From NCBI GenBank assembly GCA_018993265.1, contig JAGKSW010000015.1, forward strand, positions 1 to 64,000: a stretch of DNA of 64,000 nucleotides. Reading direction: 5' to 3'. Positions 36,098 to 47,314 of the stretch are shown one piece after another. The notes under the pieces were generated by a model. It ran no database searches and was not told where the DNA came from. It was given only the letters and a program-made list of their open reading frames with translations. A program made the translations under genes and the position numbers. Each line of letters starts with the position of its first letter. Within the stretch, counting starts at the first letter, position 1. The DNA is from Nostoc sp. TH1S01. Its GTDB lineage: Bacteria > Cyanobacteriota > Cyanobacteriia > Cyanobacteriales > Nostocaceae.

Positions 36098-39000
36098 CTA
36101 CTCGTCGTCGTCTAACGATTCACGGGAGAGAGATTCGTAAGTTGGGCGTGGTGGTGTGCGTCTGGCTGCTTGGTCTGCCATTAAATCAACTTCCACGTCT
36201 AAAGAACTACCATCAGCTTGGGTTTCTACTTTATGAACCGCAATATCTAACCCCAAGGATTGCAATTCTCGCATCAACACCTTAAAGGATTCTGGTGTAC
36301 CAGGTCGGGGAATTGCCTTACCTTTGACGATCGCATTTAAGGCTTCATTTCGTCCCTGCATATCGTCGGATTTCACTGTCAGCAATTCCTGTAAGGTGTA
36401 AGCTGCACCAAAGGCTTCCAACGCCCACACTTCCATTTCTCCGAACCGCTGACCACCTTGTTGGGCTTTTCCACCCAAGGGTTGCTGTGTAACCAAGGAG
36501 TACGGGCCTGTGGAACGAGCGTGAATCTTGTCATCAACCAAATGCACCAGTTTCAGCATATAAGCTACACCAACGGTCACTGGTCGATCAAAGGGTTCGC
36601 CGGTACGGCCATCAAACACCATGATTTTGCCGGGGTCATCGGGGTTATATACCCAGTCTTTGCCTGTTTCGTCCCTTGCTTCTTGCAATTTGCCATGCAC
36701 AATGCGGCGCGATGACTCTTCGCCATACATTTCGTCAAAGGGAGTAATCTTAAATCTCACACCCAAGGTATGACCAGCCCAACCCAACAGACACTCAAAT
36801 ACTTGTCCAACGTTCATCCGGCTGGGTACGCCCAAGGGATTGAGTACGATGTCCACTGGGGAACCATCTGGTAAGTAGGGCATATCTTCCAGCGGCAAAA
36901 TCCGCGAAATAATCCCTTTATTACCGTGGCGACCCGCCATTTTGTCTCCGACTTGGATTTTCCGCTTCTGGGCGACATACACCCGCACTACCATATTAGC
37001 TCCGGGTGGTAGTTCATCCCCTTGTTCACGGGTAAACAAGCGTACATCAACTACGCGACCTTTTTCTCCGTTAGGCACACGCAACGAGTTATCGCGTACA
37101 TCCCGCGCTTTTTCACCGAAGATGGCACGTAAGAGTTTTTCTTCTGGTGGTTGGTCGGATTCACCTTTGGGTGTAACTTTACCGACTAAGATGTCTCCTG
37201 ATTCTACCCAAGCCCCAATCCGGATAATGCCTTGTTCGTCTAACTGGCGCAAAGCATCTTCCCCAACGTTGGGAATTTCTCTAGTGATTTCTTCTGGGCC
37301 TAATTTTGTTTGTCGAGCCTCAATTTCATATTTCTCAATGTGAATTGAGGTGTAAACATCATCCTGTACCAGCCGCTCAGAAATCAAAATTGCGTCTTCG
37401 TAGTTGTAGCCTTCCCAAGGCATATAAGCGACGATGATATTTTGCCCTAAGGCCAATTCACCACCTTCGGTGGATGAACCATCTGCTAGTACTTGTCCAG
37501 CTACAACCTTTTCACCAATTCGCACCAAGGGTTTTTGGTTTAAACAAGTATCTTGGTTAGAACGTTGGTATTTAGAAACGGTGTACTTAATTTCGGGTGC
37601 ATTTGGTTTGGGACGTACACGAATTTCTGTAGCATCTACGTATGTAACATCTCCGTCAGTCCGAGAGACAATCACCATCCCAGAGTCTCTCGCGCCTTGG
37701 GCTTCTAAACCAGTTCCGACTAAGGGACGTTCTGGTTTGAGTAGAGGTACTGCTTGGCGTTGCATGTTAGAACCCATCAGCGCCCGGTTCGCGTCGTCAT
37801 GTTCCAAGAAGGGAATCATGCTGGTCGCAACAGATACAATTTGTACAGGGGAAACCGCTACGTAGTCTACCTGTTCTGGAGTTGTGGTGGAGAATTCTTG
37901 ACGGTAACGTACTGGTACTTGCGGCCCAATAATTACACCATTTTCATCAACAGGTATGTCTCCTGGGGCGACCCGCAGATCGTCTTCTTCATCGGCGGTC
38001 ATGTAAACGGGAGGTAGATCAAATCTTACCCGTGCATTCTCTACAGGACGGAATGGTGTTTCTAAAAATCCGTACTGGTTAACCCGTGCATGGGTAGCCA
38101 AGGAACCAATCAAACCAGCGTTGGGGCCTTCTGGTGTTTCAATGGGACAAATCCGTCCGTAGTGGGAGGGGTGAATGTCTCGTACAGCAAACCCTGCCCG
38201 TTCACGAGTTAAACCACCAGGGCCTAAAGCCGAAAGTCGGCGTTTGTGTGTCAGTTCTGCGAGTGGATTGGTTTGATCCATGAACTGACTTAATTGGCTG
38301 GAACCAAAGAATTCTTTGATTGCTGCTACCAATGGTTTAGGGTTAACCAAGGATGCTGGGGTAAGAACTTCGGCATCAGATACGGTCATCCGTTCCCGAA
38401 TAATCCGTTCTAATCGGTTTAAACCTACCCGTACTTGGTTTTGCAGCAACTCGCCCACGCTTCTCACACGGCGATTACCTAAGTGATCAATGTCATCTAT
38501 ACTACCGATATCGTATTCCAGGTTAATCAGATAATCGACAGCTGACAAAATATCGCCAGGGGTCAGCACGCGCATGGTGTCGGGAACTGACAACCGGAGT
38601 TTTTTGTTGAGTTTATATCGACCAACACGACCCAAGTCATAACGTTTGGGATCGAAGAACCGAGAGTCTAATAGTTGTTGTCCACCTAATACTGTTGGTG
38701 GTTCACCAGGACGGAGTTTGCGATACAACTCCATCAGGGCTTCTTCTTCTGAAAATTGCCCTTCTTTTTCAATGGTTTTTTGGAAATATTCTGGGTGGCG
38801 CAGGGCATCAAAAATTTCGTTATCTGATAACCCCAAGGCTTTCAGGAGTACCTGGGCTGAGAGTTTTCGGGTTTTGTCGATCCGTACCCACACTAAATCG
38901 TTACGGTCTGTTTCAAATTTCAGCCATGCTCCCCGGTTAGGGATGAGGCTGGCTGAATATGTCCGCCGACCGTTTTTATCGATTTCTGATTTGTAGTAAA

Positions 39001-39397
39001 CTCCAGGCGATCGCACAATTTGGTTGACAATTACCCGCTCGGCTCCGTTAATAATGAAGGTGCCGCGATCGGTCATTAATGGCAAATCACCAATAAATAC
39101 TTCTTGTTCTTTGATGTCCCCTGTTTCTTTGTTCAACAGGCGTGTAGGGACGTACATCTGGACTGCGTAAGTACTATCCCGCCGTTTTGCTTCCTCTACG
39201 CTGTATTTTGGCTCCTTAAGTTTATAATTCTGTCCTAAAAAGTGCAGTTCTAATTTGCCTGTATAGTCTGTAATAGGACTAAAGGAGTTCAGTTCTTCTA
39301 TTAACCCTTCTTCTAAAAACCAGCGAAAGCTTGATCGCTGAATTTCAATCAAGTCGGGCAACAAAAAGGCGGGTTCCATATATTTGTCGTTATTCAT
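36098..39397 (-). CDS. rpoB: RNA polymerase beta subunit (RpoB)
   Basis: A 1099-residue beta subunit. Characteristic blocks in order are [20 protein letters not shown] at the start, the rifampicin-region [20 protein letters not shown] followed by [36 protein letters not shown], the active-site lysines in [16 protein letters not shown], and the C-terminal [18 protein letters not shown]. Start at ATG 39397 gives the normal Nostoc N-terminus. It heads the rpoB-rpoC1-rpoC2 block, after tatD. Confidence 0.98.
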   Translation of the reverse strand: MNNDKYMEPAFLLPDLIEIQRSSFRWFLEEGLIEELNSFSPITDYTGKLELHFLGQNYKLKEPKYSVEEAKRRDSTYAVQMYVPTRLLNKETGDIKEQEVFIGDLPLMTDRGTFIINGAERVIVNQIVRSPGVYYKSEIDKNGRRTYSASLIPNRGAWLKFETDRNDLVWVRIDKTRKLSAQVLLKALGLSDNEIFDALRHPEYFQKTIEKEGQFSEEEALMELYRKLRPGEPPTVLGGQQLLDSRFFDPKRYDLGRVGRYKLNKKLRLSVPDTMRVLTPGDILSAVDYLINLEYDIGSIDDIDHLGNRRVRSVGELLQNQVRVGLNRLERIIRERMTVSDAEVLTPASLVNPKPLVAAIKEFFGSSQLSQFMDQTNPLAELTHKRRLSALGPGGLTRERAGFAVRDIHPSHYGRICPIETPEGPNAGLIGSLATHARVNQYGFLETPFRPVENARVRFDLPPVYMTADEEDDLRVAPGDIPVDENGVIIGPQVPVRYRQEFSTTTPEQVDYVAVSPVQIVSVATSMIPFLEHDDANRALMGSNMQRQAVPLLKPERPLVGTGLEAQGARDSGMVIVSRTDGDVTYVDATEIRVRPKPNAPEIKYTVSKYQRSNQDTCLNQKPLVRIGEKVVAGQVLADGSSTEGGELALGQNIIVAYMPWEGYNYEDAILISERLVQDDVYTSIHIEKYEIEARQTKLGPEEITREIPNVGEDALRQLDEQGIIRIGAWVESGDILVGKVTPKGESDQPPEEKLLRAIFGEKARDVRDNSLRVPNGEKGRVVDVRLFTREQGDELPPGANMVVRVYVAQKRKIQVGDKMAGRHGNKGIISRILPLEDMPYLPDGSPVDIVLNPLGVPSRMNVGQVFECLLGWAGHTLGVRFKITPFDEMYGEESSRRIVHGKLQEARDETGKDWVYNPDDPGKIMVFDGRTGEPFDRPVTVGVAYMLKLVHLVDDKIHARSTGPYSLVTQQPLGGKAQQGGQRFGEMEVWALEAFGAAYTLQELLTVKSDDMQGRNEALNAIVKGKAIPRPGTPESFKVLMRELQSLGLDIAVHKVETQADGSSLDVEVDLMADQAARRTPPRPTYESLSRESLDDDE

Positions 39398-40127
39398 GCC
39401 TCTACCTTTGTCAACCTGGTTAAACTTTTAGAGGACACTGCTGTGGGACTGTTCCTGATCCTCGCCAGTGTCCGTAGCTGTTGGGGAACTTCTCCTTGTG
39501 CCACCTGCTATTGATTTATGCGGGTAACCGCAGCATTTTTTTATCTGGACAGGGTGATTTTGACAAGGGGGATAACCGCCCTTGCAAGTTACTAATAGCT
39601 GTTAAAACCCAGCTATTAACTTGATTTCTCAACGACAGGTTGAGATATTTCTGCATTTGATTTACTTTCCTCACTTCCCCTCCAAAAGCGCGTAAGTAGC
39701 TTACGCAGCTCAAAATTTTTGCATCTTTAAAATAAGCACGTTTATCTTAACGGCAATATCAAAAGACAATGATAATCAGCCGCTTGATGTCGGCTTTGAG
39801 TCAAAATGGCTTTATTTTGGTGGGTTTTACTCACAAGACAATTACTTTTAACAATTTTCTATAGTTTTAGATACAAAGCAGGGTATATTTTGCCAAATTT
39901 TAGCTCAATGTCGGTTGCTACGGTTATTCATTTATTTAGAGCATCCGTATGTGGAGAGTGGAGGATGGTCAAGTTGATAACAATATAACAAGCTTAAAAG
40001 TTTTCGGTGTCTTCCTTTATCATTATGACGCAAGCAAAATGTTTTGGAGGCATTAATATTAACATATTTTTATCCTCCTAAGTTTTTAATTCTTTGGATC
40101 ACACACTGTAATTGCAACAGTTAACTC
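39398..40127. other. 730-base rpoB upstream region, no gene seen
   Basis: This gap between tatD and rpoB probably holds the rpoB promoter and leader. Small frames in it (39516-39713 minus, 39806-39988 plus) lack coding character. Short complementary blocks occur just before rpoB (AGAGGACACTG near 39431 and CCAGTGTCCG near 39465), able to form a leader hairpin in the rpoB mRNA. The part from 39720 to 40120 is AT-rich and featureless to me. Confidence 0.55.
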
Positions 40128-40913
40128 TTATAGAGCCAAACCAAATAATTTACAGGCATTTTGCGTGGTTTGGTGGGCGATCGCTTCTACAGTCTCTCCC
40201 CGCAATTCGGCTAATTTTTCCGCTACATAGCGAACATAAGCAGGTTCATTGCGTTTTTCACCCCGTTTCGGAACAGGAGCCAAAAAAGGACAGTCTGTTT
40301 CAATTAAGATGCGATCGCTACTTACCATCGCGGCTGAGGCATGAATTTCTTTAGCGTTTTTGAATGTAACAGTCCCGCTAAAGCTAATGTAAAAACCAAG
40401 GTCAAGAAACCACTGGGTCTCTTCTGGTGTTCCACCCCAGCAATGCATTACACCCCGAATTTTTCCCTCTTTGATTTCCTGCCATTGCTGTAAAATTTCC
40501 CTGACATCACTTGCCGCATCCCGACAGTGAATAATCACGGGAAGATTGAGTTCGGCTGCGATCGCTAATTGTGCTGCAAATACCATGCGCTGCTGCTCAT
40601 AGTTCTCGGCTTTGTAGTAATCCAGTCCCATTTCCCCAATTGCCACCACTTTTGGTTCTGAACTTGCCAAGTATTTAATTTTCTCGGCTGTGTCACTTTG
40701 CCATTTTTCGGCATCCAAGGGATGCAAACCAACAGCAAAGCTCAGTTCCGGAAATTGATGAGCCAGAGCTTGAATACTGGAAAACTCTGATGGTTCTACA
40801 CAGGAGTGTACTAAACGTACCACTCCCGCTTCTTGCCACCGCGATCGCACTGCTGCTAAATCTGGTTGGAAGTTTTCAAAGTTAAGATGAACGTGGGTGT
40901 CAATCAGCTGCAT
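40128..40913 (-). CDS. tatD: TatD family metal-dependent hydrolase (DNase)
   Basis: A 261-residue TIM-barrel hydrolase. The metal-binding HxH is in [12 protein letters not shown] (His7, His9). [10 protein letters not shown] supplies the glutamate, PVIIHCRDA and GVMHCWGG the histidines, and [12 protein letters not shown] the aspartate. TatD proteins are 3'-5' exonucleases on DNA and may act in repair. The frame is open to 40991 but the extra 26 residues are encoded by TTTGTCCT-type repeats, so I start at the ATG at 40913. It lies between rpsT and rpoB on the same strand, a common cyanobacterial order. Confidence 0.93.
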   Translation of the reverse strand: MQLIDTHVHLNFENFQPDLAAVRSRWQEAGVVRLVHSCVEPSEFSSIQALAHQFPELSFAVGLHPLDAEKWQSDTAEKIKYLASSEPKVVAIGEMGLDYYKAENYEQQRMVFAAQLAIAAELNLPVIIHCRDAASDVREILQQWQEIKEGKIRGVMHCWGGTPEETQWFLDLGFYISFSGTVTFKNAKEIHASAAMVSSDRILIETDCPFLAPVPKRGEKRNEPAYVRYVAEKLAELRGETVEAIAHQTTQNACKLFGLAL

Positions 40914-40959
40914 TTTTGTTTTTTGTCCTTTGTCCTTTGTCATTAGTCTTTGCTCTAAC

Positions 40960-41139
40960 GCATGACCCTTTGGGTTCGCCAGTTGCTTCAAGTCGGGAAA
41001 CCCGACGACAGTTGCTACAACGAACGGAGGGAACCTCCCTTCGGGTGACGCTCCTAACGTCGCTAACGCTGCGCTAACACAGTCGCCTGCGGAGGGAACC
41101 CCTCCCGCAGCGCTGATTCACCGCAACGCACTGGCTCCC
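40960..41139. repeat. GC-rich interspersed palindromic repeat cluster between rpsT and tatD
   Basis: Almost the whole gap is made of short inverted repeats: GTCGGG-AAA-CCCGAC (40992-41006), GGAGG-GAA-CCTCC (41026-41038), and CTAACGTCGCTAACGCTGCG-like words. The same word order (AGTTGCTACAACG, GGAGGGAAC, CACTGGCTCC) recurs at 25380-25430. It is flanked by TGACAAATGACAAATGAC repeats near 41141-41159 and by TTTGTCCT repeats at 40919-40942. Confidence 0.75.
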
Positions 41140-41161
41140 AATGACAAATGACAAATGACTA

Positions 41162-41455
41162 CTACTGTGCTGTTGCGAGTGGCTTGAGTCTGTGAGCCAA
41201 TCTCGATTTTTTCCTAGCACCGTTGTTAGGATGCAGAACGCCTCGCTTGACAGCTTTATCGATTTTGCTGTAAGCCTCAGCCAGCCGCACTTCTACCTCT
41301 TGTTTGAGTTCGGGTGTAGGATTAGCTGCGTAGGTTTCTACCACAGTAAAGTATTTCTTCATCAGCGTTTTAACAGCTGACTTGTAGGTTTTATTCCGCA
41401 GCCGATTGCGTTCTGCGATATTGGCGCGTTTAAGAGCAGACTTTGTATTCGCCAC
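41162..41455 (-). CDS. rpsT: 30S ribosomal protein S20
   Basis: A 97-residue S20, basic and helical: [20 protein letters not shown] at the start and [20 protein letters not shown] near the end. It binds 16S rRNA during 30S assembly. The frame is open to 41488 with an ATG, but the conserved start is the GTG at 41455 ([10 protein letters not shown]), preceded by GGA at a normal distance. It is divergent from hisD and first in the rpsT-tatD-rpoB order. Confidence 0.97.
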   Translation of the reverse strand: MANTKSALKRANIAERNRLRNKTYKSAVKTLMKKYFTVVETYAANPTPELKQEVEVRLAEAYSKIDKAVKRGVLHPNNGARKKSRLAHRLKPLATAQ

Positions 41456-42198
41456 AGTCGATTCCAAAAAGACTATTAATATGTACACACACTACTAGAT
41501 TTACTAATATAGCATTCAACTTGCAAATATCATAATTTCTCAAAAAAATCTTGCGTTGCCAAAACAGAAGCAGCCATTTTATCTGGGGAAACTGAGGATA
41601 AAGGTATAAGGTGTAAATTGAAGATTCTGAGTCTAGGGAATTTTTTATGCCGAACCCAGGAAATAAGCTAGAATAAAGTACCTCAATAAATTATCAACCT
41701 AACTAATTACCACCTAAATTGAGTGGTGTGGCTGCTAAGGTCGCTTCCCAACCAGGATGTACTATCAGTAGACAGTAACTATAAATCGTTAAATAGCAAG
41801 TGTTTACATGTACACTACTGACATACTGCTTGTATAAGCATGTTCGTCAATAAAGTTAGGAAAATTAGGAAAAACTATATTCAGACCCTATTCTTACTTC
41901 GGGATTGGCAAATAGGATGTATCGACATACGAAACCCACAGCAAGTAAGGTATGGGAAGCAAAGGTAGGGGGAATTAATACTCCCGCTTTCTGCCGTGCG
42001 CCAACTAGGCAAGTCCAACTGAGGAACTTTGATCATCTAAATTAACTCACCCATGTGCTGGCAGCCTTGGGAGTATCAAAAAAATCCAGGTTAAGCTAGA
42101 GATGAGAATGAAAGCGAAACTCGTCCCCCTTGGGGGTCAAGAGCCAGACTAAATTCTCAAGCGGGAATAATCTAAAATTTTGGCATTTTCCTTACTCC
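41456..42198. other. 740-base region between rpsT and hisD, possibly with a structured RNA
   Basis: No protein gene is convincing here. The segment 41700-42130 is less AT-rich than usual intergenic DNA and shows pairable blocks: ACCACC/GGTGGT-like near 41710-41728, GGGGGAATTAATACTCCC near 41967-41984 flanked by GCAAAG and CTTTCTGC, and CCCCCTTGGGGG at 42125-42136. Words TTAGGAAAATTAGGAAAAA (41855-41873) and AGACCCT resemble the region at 14821-14900. It may be a long hisD leader or a small RNA gene; I recognise no family. Confidence 0.45.
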
Positions 42199-43500
42199 AT
42201 GCTGCGAATCATTACTCAGCAGGCAGATGTTAAAGCAGAACTACAACGTATCTGCGATCGCACCCATGACGACCAAGTGGTTCACAAAGAAGCAACTGTG
42301 CGGGAAGTGTTGCAAACTGTGAAGCGCCAGGGCGACAAAGCTGTGTTACATTACACGGCTGAATTTGACAACCAAACCTTGAAACTTGAAGAACTACGCG
42401 TTACGGGTTCCGAACTAGATACAGCTTACCAACAAGTATCTAAAGAATTGCTCCAAGCAATTCAGTTAGCTGCTCGTCAAATTGAAGCATTTCATCGTCA
42501 ACGTGTCCCCAAAAGCTGGGTAAACTTTGGGGAGGATAATGTAGTCTTGGGCAAACGTTACACCCCTGTAGACCGAGCCGGGATATATGTTCCTGGTGGT
42601 CGTGCGGCTTATCCAAGTACGGTGTTGATGAATGCCATTCCAGCGAAAGTGGCTGGTGTACCCCGAATTGTGATGGTGACACCGCCAGGGTTGGGAAAAG
42701 TCATTAGCCCAGCTGTGCTAGTGGCCGCCCAAGAAACAGGAGTAGAAGAAATTTATCGCGTTGGGGGGGCGCAAGCGATCGCCGCATTAGCTTATGGGAC
42801 AGAAACGATCCCGAAAGTGAATGTGATTACTGGGCCAGGAAATATTTACGTCACCTTAGCCAAAAAACTAGTTTACGGTACTGTGGGCATTGATATGCTG
42901 GCAGGGCCGAGCGAAGTGCTAATTATTGCCGATGAATTTGCCAATCCTGTGCATGTGGCTACTGATATGTTAGCCCAAGCCGAACATGATCCAATGGCAG
43001 CGGCAATTTTGTTGACTACGGATACAGCTTTAGCGAAAAACGTCCAAGTCGCAGTTGAAAGACAATTGGTTGATCACCCCAGGCGGATCGATACCGAAAA
43101 AGCGATCGCACACTACGGCTTAATTGTGCTAGTAGAATCTCTCGAAGCCGCAGCAGAACTCTCTAATGAATTTGCGCCGGAACATTTGGAATTGGAAGTC
43201 AAAGATCCTTGGGCAATTTTGCCGCAAATCCGCCATGCTGGGGCAATATTTTTAGGCTACTCGACACCAGAAGCTGTTGGTGATTATTTAGCAGGGCCAA
43301 ACCATACCTTACCTACTTCTGGTGCTGCTCGTTATGCTTCAGCTTTAAGTGTAGAAACTTTTCTCAAACACTCTAGTATTATTCAATACTCCCCAACAGC
43401 CCTGCAAAAAATGGCTGGTGCAATTGATGCACTAGCAACAACAGAAGGCTTACCTTCCCACGCTGATTCAGTCCGGCGGCGGATTCAAAAAGATGAGTAA
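42199..43500 (+). CDS. hisD: Histidinol dehydrogenase
   Basis: A 433-residue HisD, which oxidises L-histidinol to histidine in two NAD-dependent steps. Conserved blocks are DRAGIYVPGGRAAYPSTVLM, GVEEIYRVGGAQAIAALAYG, KVNVITGPGNIYVTLAKK, DMLAGPSEVLIIAD and MLAQAEHDP (zinc and catalytic region), with NEFAPEHLEL and YLAGPNHTLPT at the end. The frame is open from a TTG at 42130, but the ATG at 42199 (MLRIITQQADVK) is the family start. As usual in cyanobacteria it stands apart from other his genes. Confidence 0.97.
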   Translation: MLRIITQQADVKAELQRICDRTHDDQVVHKEATVREVLQTVKRQGDKAVLHYTAEFDNQTLKLEELRVTGSELDTAYQQVSKELLQAIQLAARQIEAFHRQRVPKSWVNFGEDNVVLGKRYTPVDRAGIYVPGGRAAYPSTVLMNAIPAKVAGVPRIVMVTPPGLGKVISPAVLVAAQETGVEEIYRVGGAQAIAALAYGTETIPKVNVITGPGNIYVTLAKKLVYGTVGIDMLAGPSEVLIIADEFANPVHVATDMLAQAEHDPMAAAILLTTDTALAKNVQVAVERQLVDHPRRIDTEKAIAHYGLIVLVESLEAAAELSNEFAPEHLELEVKDPWAILPQIRHAGAIFLGYSTPEAVGDYLAGPNHTLPTSGAARYASALSVETFLKHSSIIQYSPTALQKMAGAIDALATTEGLPSHADSVRRRIQKDE

Positions 43501-43699
43501 TGGGGAATGCTTAATTTTTTCCGATACTTTTAGCAAAAAGTACCCTGGGGCTGCACACTAGAAGATTCAACTGTATTGCTGCAAAGCGGTTTGCGATCGC
43601 CCAGCATACATAAAACAAGATAAACTTGAGCTTCCATCAGTACTATTATTGGTGTAAGAACTAGAGTTTCAGGGGTCTACTTTTGAGGAGACGAGGGCA

Positions 43700-44131
43700 G
43701 TGCTAAACAATATATTGGTAGCTCTGGATGGTTCGGATATTGCAGAACGTGTCATTCAGGTTTTGGATGATTTGGTATTATCACCAGAAACCAAAGTTGT
43801 TCTTTGTCATGTATTTCCGACACCAGATTCAGAGATGGAACTACCCGCAGATCGTCCTCATCCAGAATCTCCAGCGTTGTCTTATTTCCAAATTGAAAAA
43901 CAGCTGCAATCTTACCAAGAAAAAATATCTATTCAAAGTGCAGTAGAATTAGTCACTGGTGAACCTGCCGATGAAATTATTCGCCTAGCTAATATTTATA
44001 AAGCGGATTTAATTATTATTGGGAGTCGCGGATTAACTGGGATGAAACGCATTGTTCAGGGTTCTGTTAGTAGTCAAGTCGTAGAAGAAGCTAATTGTTC
44101 TGTATTAGTGGTAAAGCCCAGTAAAAATTAA
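43700..44131 (+). CDS. Universal stress protein (UspA family)
   Basis: A 143-residue Usp. It begins [14 protein letters not shown] and ends with the ATP-binding pattern [17 protein letters not shown] followed by SVLVVKP, so it is of the nucleotide-binding type. The start is a GTG at 43700 preceded by the strong ribosome binding site GAGGAG and GAGGG. Usp proteins help survival under starvation or stress; no specific role is known for this one. Confidence 0.92.
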   Translation: MLNNILVALDGSDIAERVIQVLDDLVLSPETKVVLCHVFPTPDSEMELPADRPHPESPALSYFQIEKQLQSYQEKISIQSAVELVTGEPADEIIRLANIYKADLIIIGSRGLTGMKRIVQGSVSSQVVEEANCSVLVVKPSKN

Positions 44132-44150
44132 CAATGGTAGTAACAGCAAT

Positions 44151-44738
44151 ATGACTAAAACTACCCCAAAACTCACTTTTGCCGAATACTTAAAATACAA
44201 TGATGGCACTGATACTCGTTACGAACTAGTCAATGGAGAATTAATTCCCATGAGTTTGGGAAGTGGGCAACACGGGGCAATCATCGGATTTATTACTCAA
44301 TGTTTTCAAAATGAAATTATTAAACTAAATTTTGATTGGACTGCCAAACAAATGGTGATTGGTGTACGTTCTCCCCGTGCTGGTAAATGGGAGACATCAA
44401 GAATTCCTGATGTTGTGATTATTCCCTTACCTCAATGGCGAGAATTAAGAAACCGAGAAGCAGTGATTGAAATTAATGAACCACCTCCTTTATTAGTAGT
44501 AGAAGTTGTCAGTGAATCCACCAAAATTGTAGATTATCGAGCCAAGCGAGTTGAGTATAATGCTCTGAATATTCCAGAGTATTGGATTGTTGATCCATTA
44601 ATCAATAAAGTGACGATTTTCACATTGATTGATGAATTATACGAACCAGCAGAATTTGTCGGCTCAGAAAGAATTTTATCGCCAACCTTGCCCGAATTAA
44701 CATTAACAGTTGAGCAAGTGTTATCTGCGGAAGATTAA
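44151..44738 (+). CDS. Uma2 family endonuclease, intact
   Basis: A 195-residue Uma2 (DUF820) protein with a complete PD-(D/E)xK-like layout: [50 protein letters not shown], then [22 protein letters not shown], and [15 protein letters not shown]. It starts 20 bases after the usp stop and may be cotranscribed with it. Uma2 proteins are extremely numerous in cyanobacteria, and whether they are mobile, defensive or housekeeping nucleases is not settled. It is the best internal reference for the deleted copy at 12696-13163. Confidence 0.88.
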   Translation: MTKTTPKLTFAEYLKYNDGTDTRYELVNGELIPMSLGSGQHGAIIGFITQCFQNEIIKLNFDWTAKQMVIGVRSPRAGKWETSRIPDVVIIPLPQWRELRNREAVIEINEPPPLLVVEVVSESTKIVDYRAKRVEYNALNIPEYWIVDPLINKVTIFTLIDELYEPAEFVGSERILSPTLPELTLTVEQVLSAED

Positions 44739-44870
44739 ATATTTAAGATTATTGATAATTTTTTCTCTAGGCGACTTTGCGGCTTTGCGTGAATCTAAAA
44801 ATTTTCACTAGTTTTTCTTAAAGAAAAGGAGTAGGAAACGCTATAACTCTCAACTACGAGGGAAGTTATT

Positions 44871-45533
44871 ATGTATAACTATGATCCATTAGAATGTTTA
44901 CCTTCATCGGCAGAATTGCCCGATTCTGATGATACTCCTGTGGATAACGAACTGCAAATATTAATTCCCAATTTATTGTTAGCCATCTTAGCTAATATCT
45001 GGCAAAACCGTGATAATTGGTTTTTCGGGATTAATATGGCAATTTATTATGCACCTAGTAAACCTGCCATAGTTCCTGATGGATTTTTGAGTTTGGGTGT
45101 AGAACGTTTTGTCGGTGAAAATGGACGTTATAGCTATGTTTTTTGGGAGGAAGAAGGTATTGCACCAACTTTAGCTTTAGAAGTTGTTTCTCAAACTTAT
45201 AACGGCGAATATGAACAGAAAAAAATTGATTATGCCGAATTAGGCATTTTATATTATGTTATTTATGCACCAACACGGCTACGTCGTAAGCGAAAACGTT
45301 TAGAAGTTTATCGGTTAGTTGAAGGTAAATACATTTTACAAACAGGGGATAAAGTTTGGTTGCCAGAAATTGATTTAGGGATTGGAAGGGAACAGGGTAC
45401 TTATCAAGGAAGAACACGAGAATGGTTATTTTGGTATGACGAAAATGGCAACCGATACCAAACAGAAGAAGAACAAGTGCAAAATTTATTAACTAAATTA
45501 CAGCAGCAAGGAATTGATCCAAATAAACTTTGA
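44871..45533 (+). CDS. Uma2 family endonuclease, second subfamily
   Basis: A 220-residue protein of a more divergent Uma2 branch. The core is visible as VPDGFLSLGVERF, then PTLALEVVSQTYNGEYEQKKIDYAELGILYYVIYAP with the E-x-V and Q-K-K motif, and LEVYRLVEGKYI. The C-terminus adds a charged helix (EEEQVQNLLTKLQQQGIDPNKL) that other members use for coiled-coil contacts. It follows the first Uma2 gene by 132 bases, and the pair is probably one unit. Confidence 0.82.
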   Translation: MYNYDPLECLPSSAELPDSDDTPVDNELQILIPNLLLAILANIWQNRDNWFFGINMAIYYAPSKPAIVPDGFLSLGVERFVGENGRYSYVFWEEEGIAPTLALEVVSQTYNGEYEQKKIDYAELGILYYVIYAPTRLRRKRKRLEVYRLVEGKYILQTGDKVWLPEIDLGIGREQGTYQGRTREWLFWYDENGNRYQTEEEQVQNLLTKLQQQGIDPNKL

Positions 45534-45543
45534 TATCAATTTA

Positions 45544-45930
45544 TTATTTACTTGCTTGAGCTAAAAACTGACGTAAACTTAACAAACTCAAGGTTTGACT
45601 TAAATTCAGGGGTAACATCGAAATGCCTTCCAAGCGGGACTGTACCCAACCTTCGCCCCAATACCATTCGTGAAAACCGTCAATACCGCCACTGAGTAGC
45701 AAGCGCAGGCAATTGGGTTGAACTACATCCACCTGATGATGAATGGAGACAGGGCCAGTCCAGCTTGTAAACTGAAAGCCTGGATAAATTTCTTCGGGCA
45801 TTCCGGGGTTAAAACGTTGCCCTAAGAGCCATTTCTCTAATTGTGCAGGACGTAGCAAGCTATTACCAATGGTACTGGCTGATGCTTCGATTTCTATCCG
45901 TAGTTGGCTTTGTTGAAAATTACCTAGCAT
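45544..45930 (-). CDS. SRPBCC (START-like) family protein
   Basis: A 128-residue protein with the SRPBCC fold: EIEASASTIGNSLLRPAQLEKWL at the start, PGFQFTSWTGPVSIHHQVD in the middle strands, and a long C-terminal helix (LNLSQTLSLLSLRQFLAQ). Proteins of this fold bind hydrophobic ligands in a deep pocket. The ligand is not known. It converges with the Uma2 gene at a distance of 10 bases. Confidence 0.75.
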   Translation of the reverse strand: MLGNFQQSQLRIEIEASASTIGNSLLRPAQLEKWLLGQRFNPGMPEEIYPGFQFTSWTGPVSIHHQVDVVQPNCLRLLLSGGIDGFHEWYWGEGWVQSRLEGISMLPLNLSQTLSLLSLRQFLAQASK

Positions 45931-46173
45931 TTTTTGAAAATTTTTAAAGGTGATAAATCATACAGGAAGCATTGAGGAGCGAGAAACTGAGAATTTAGGA
46001 GCAAATATTTTAGTTCTTAAATTCTGAATTCTGACTCCTGAGTTCTGGATTCTTTAATGAATTGTATTTCTAGTATCGCAAATGCGATCGCCACTGAGCA
46101 TCAACTCACCTGGATGGTAACTGAGAACTTAGAATAGAAAAAGTGAAGTTGTTAAGAAATGTAAGGTTTTTAC

Positions 46174-47073
46174 ATGGCGGATCAGTTAATTCGCGCTACA
46201 GCAGCCGAAGGTGGGATTCGCGCAGTGGGTGTCATCACTACGCGCTTGACAGAAGAGGCTCGGCAGCGCCATCAGCTTTCCTATGTGGCAACGGCAGCAC
46301 TAGGACGGACTATGGCAGCAGGTTTATTAATGGCTTCTAACATGAAGCGTGTTGGTTCGAGGATTAATATCCGAGTGAAAGGCGATGGCCCTTTGGGTGG
46401 TATATTGGTAGATGCAGGTTTGGATGGAACAGTACGGGGCTATGTCAGCAACCCGTCTGTAGAACTGCCGCCTAATTCTAAAGGTAAACTTGATGTCGGC
46501 GGTGCAGTAGGCAGTGGTTACCTCTACGTTGTTCGGGATGTTGGTTATGGTTATCCTTACTCTAGTACGGTAGAACTGGTATCTGGAGAAATTGGGGATG
46601 ATGTGGCGCATTACCTGGTAAATTCGGAACAAACACCTTCAGCTTTAGTTTTAGGTGTATTCGTGGGTGCGACTGGAGTCACCGCTGCTGGCGGATTATT
46701 AGTACAAGTTTTACCGAAAGCTTCTAGAGATGAAGCTTTAATAGAAACCTTAGAATCACGGGTGGCTGCCTTATCAGGATTTACCCCGTTGCTACAAGCA
46801 GGTAAGACACTACCGGAAATTTTTACTGATTTGTTGGGAGATATGGGTTTATCGATATTTTCGGAAACCCAGATGTTGCGTTTTCATTGTGGTTGCTCTT
46901 TTGATCGGGTGTTAAGCGCACTTAAGATGTTAGGAGAAACTGAATTACAAGACATGATTGTGAAAGACAACGGTGCGGAAGCTACTTGTGATTTTTGTGG
47001 CAGAGTTTATCAGGCAAGTAGTGATCACTTAGCTCAGTTGATTGTTGATTTACAAGCAGAATCTTCTGTTTGA
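46174..47073 (+). CDS. hslO: Hsp33, redox-regulated chaperone
   Basis: A 299-residue Hsp33. The N-terminal domain has LIRATAAEGGIRAVGV and HQLSYVATAALGRTMAAGLLM, the middle GDGPLGGILVDA. The redox switch is intact: Cys239 and Cys241 (HCGCS) and Cys272 and Cys275 (CDFCG) are the four zinc ligands. Oxidation releases zinc and activates holdase activity, so in a phototroph it would protect proteins under oxidative stress. The ATG at 46174 fits the family start. Confidence 0.97.
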   Translation: MADQLIRATAAEGGIRAVGVITTRLTEEARQRHQLSYVATAALGRTMAAGLLMASNMKRVGSRINIRVKGDGPLGGILVDAGLDGTVRGYVSNPSVELPPNSKGKLDVGGAVGSGYLYVVRDVGYGYPYSSTVELVSGEIGDDVAHYLVNSEQTPSALVLGVFVGATGVTAAGGLLVQVLPKASRDEALIETLESRVAALSGFTPLLQAGKTLPEIFTDLLGDMGLSIFSETQMLRFHCGCSFDRVLSALKMLGETELQDMIVKDNGAEATCDFCGRVYQASSDHLAQLIVDLQAESSV

Positions 47074-47314
47074 CAATTAAGTATAAAATAAGACGGAATT
47101 TGTCAATGGTTAAAGGTATACCAGGAGAAAGTTACGAAAAACAGTAGCTTTTTGACAATGAGAAAGTTACTATGGCAACAACTAAGTTATTGACCTAGAG
47201 TTTTTTAATGGTACAAACAACCCCCAGGTTTATCTGCGGGGTCAATCTAAAATCCAAAATCCAAAATTGTTTGACCTAGAGCCATCACTATTTAATAAAT
47301 TTTTGGTGTGAGAG

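Noticed and set aside
39516-39988. Two 60-65-residue frames upstream of rpoB
   Set aside because: No domain, no ribosome binding site, and they lie in the rpoB leader.
40914-40991. N-terminal extension of tatD
   Set aside because: The extra residues are encoded by TTTGTCCT-type repeats; the family starts at the ATG at 40913 with IDTHVHL.
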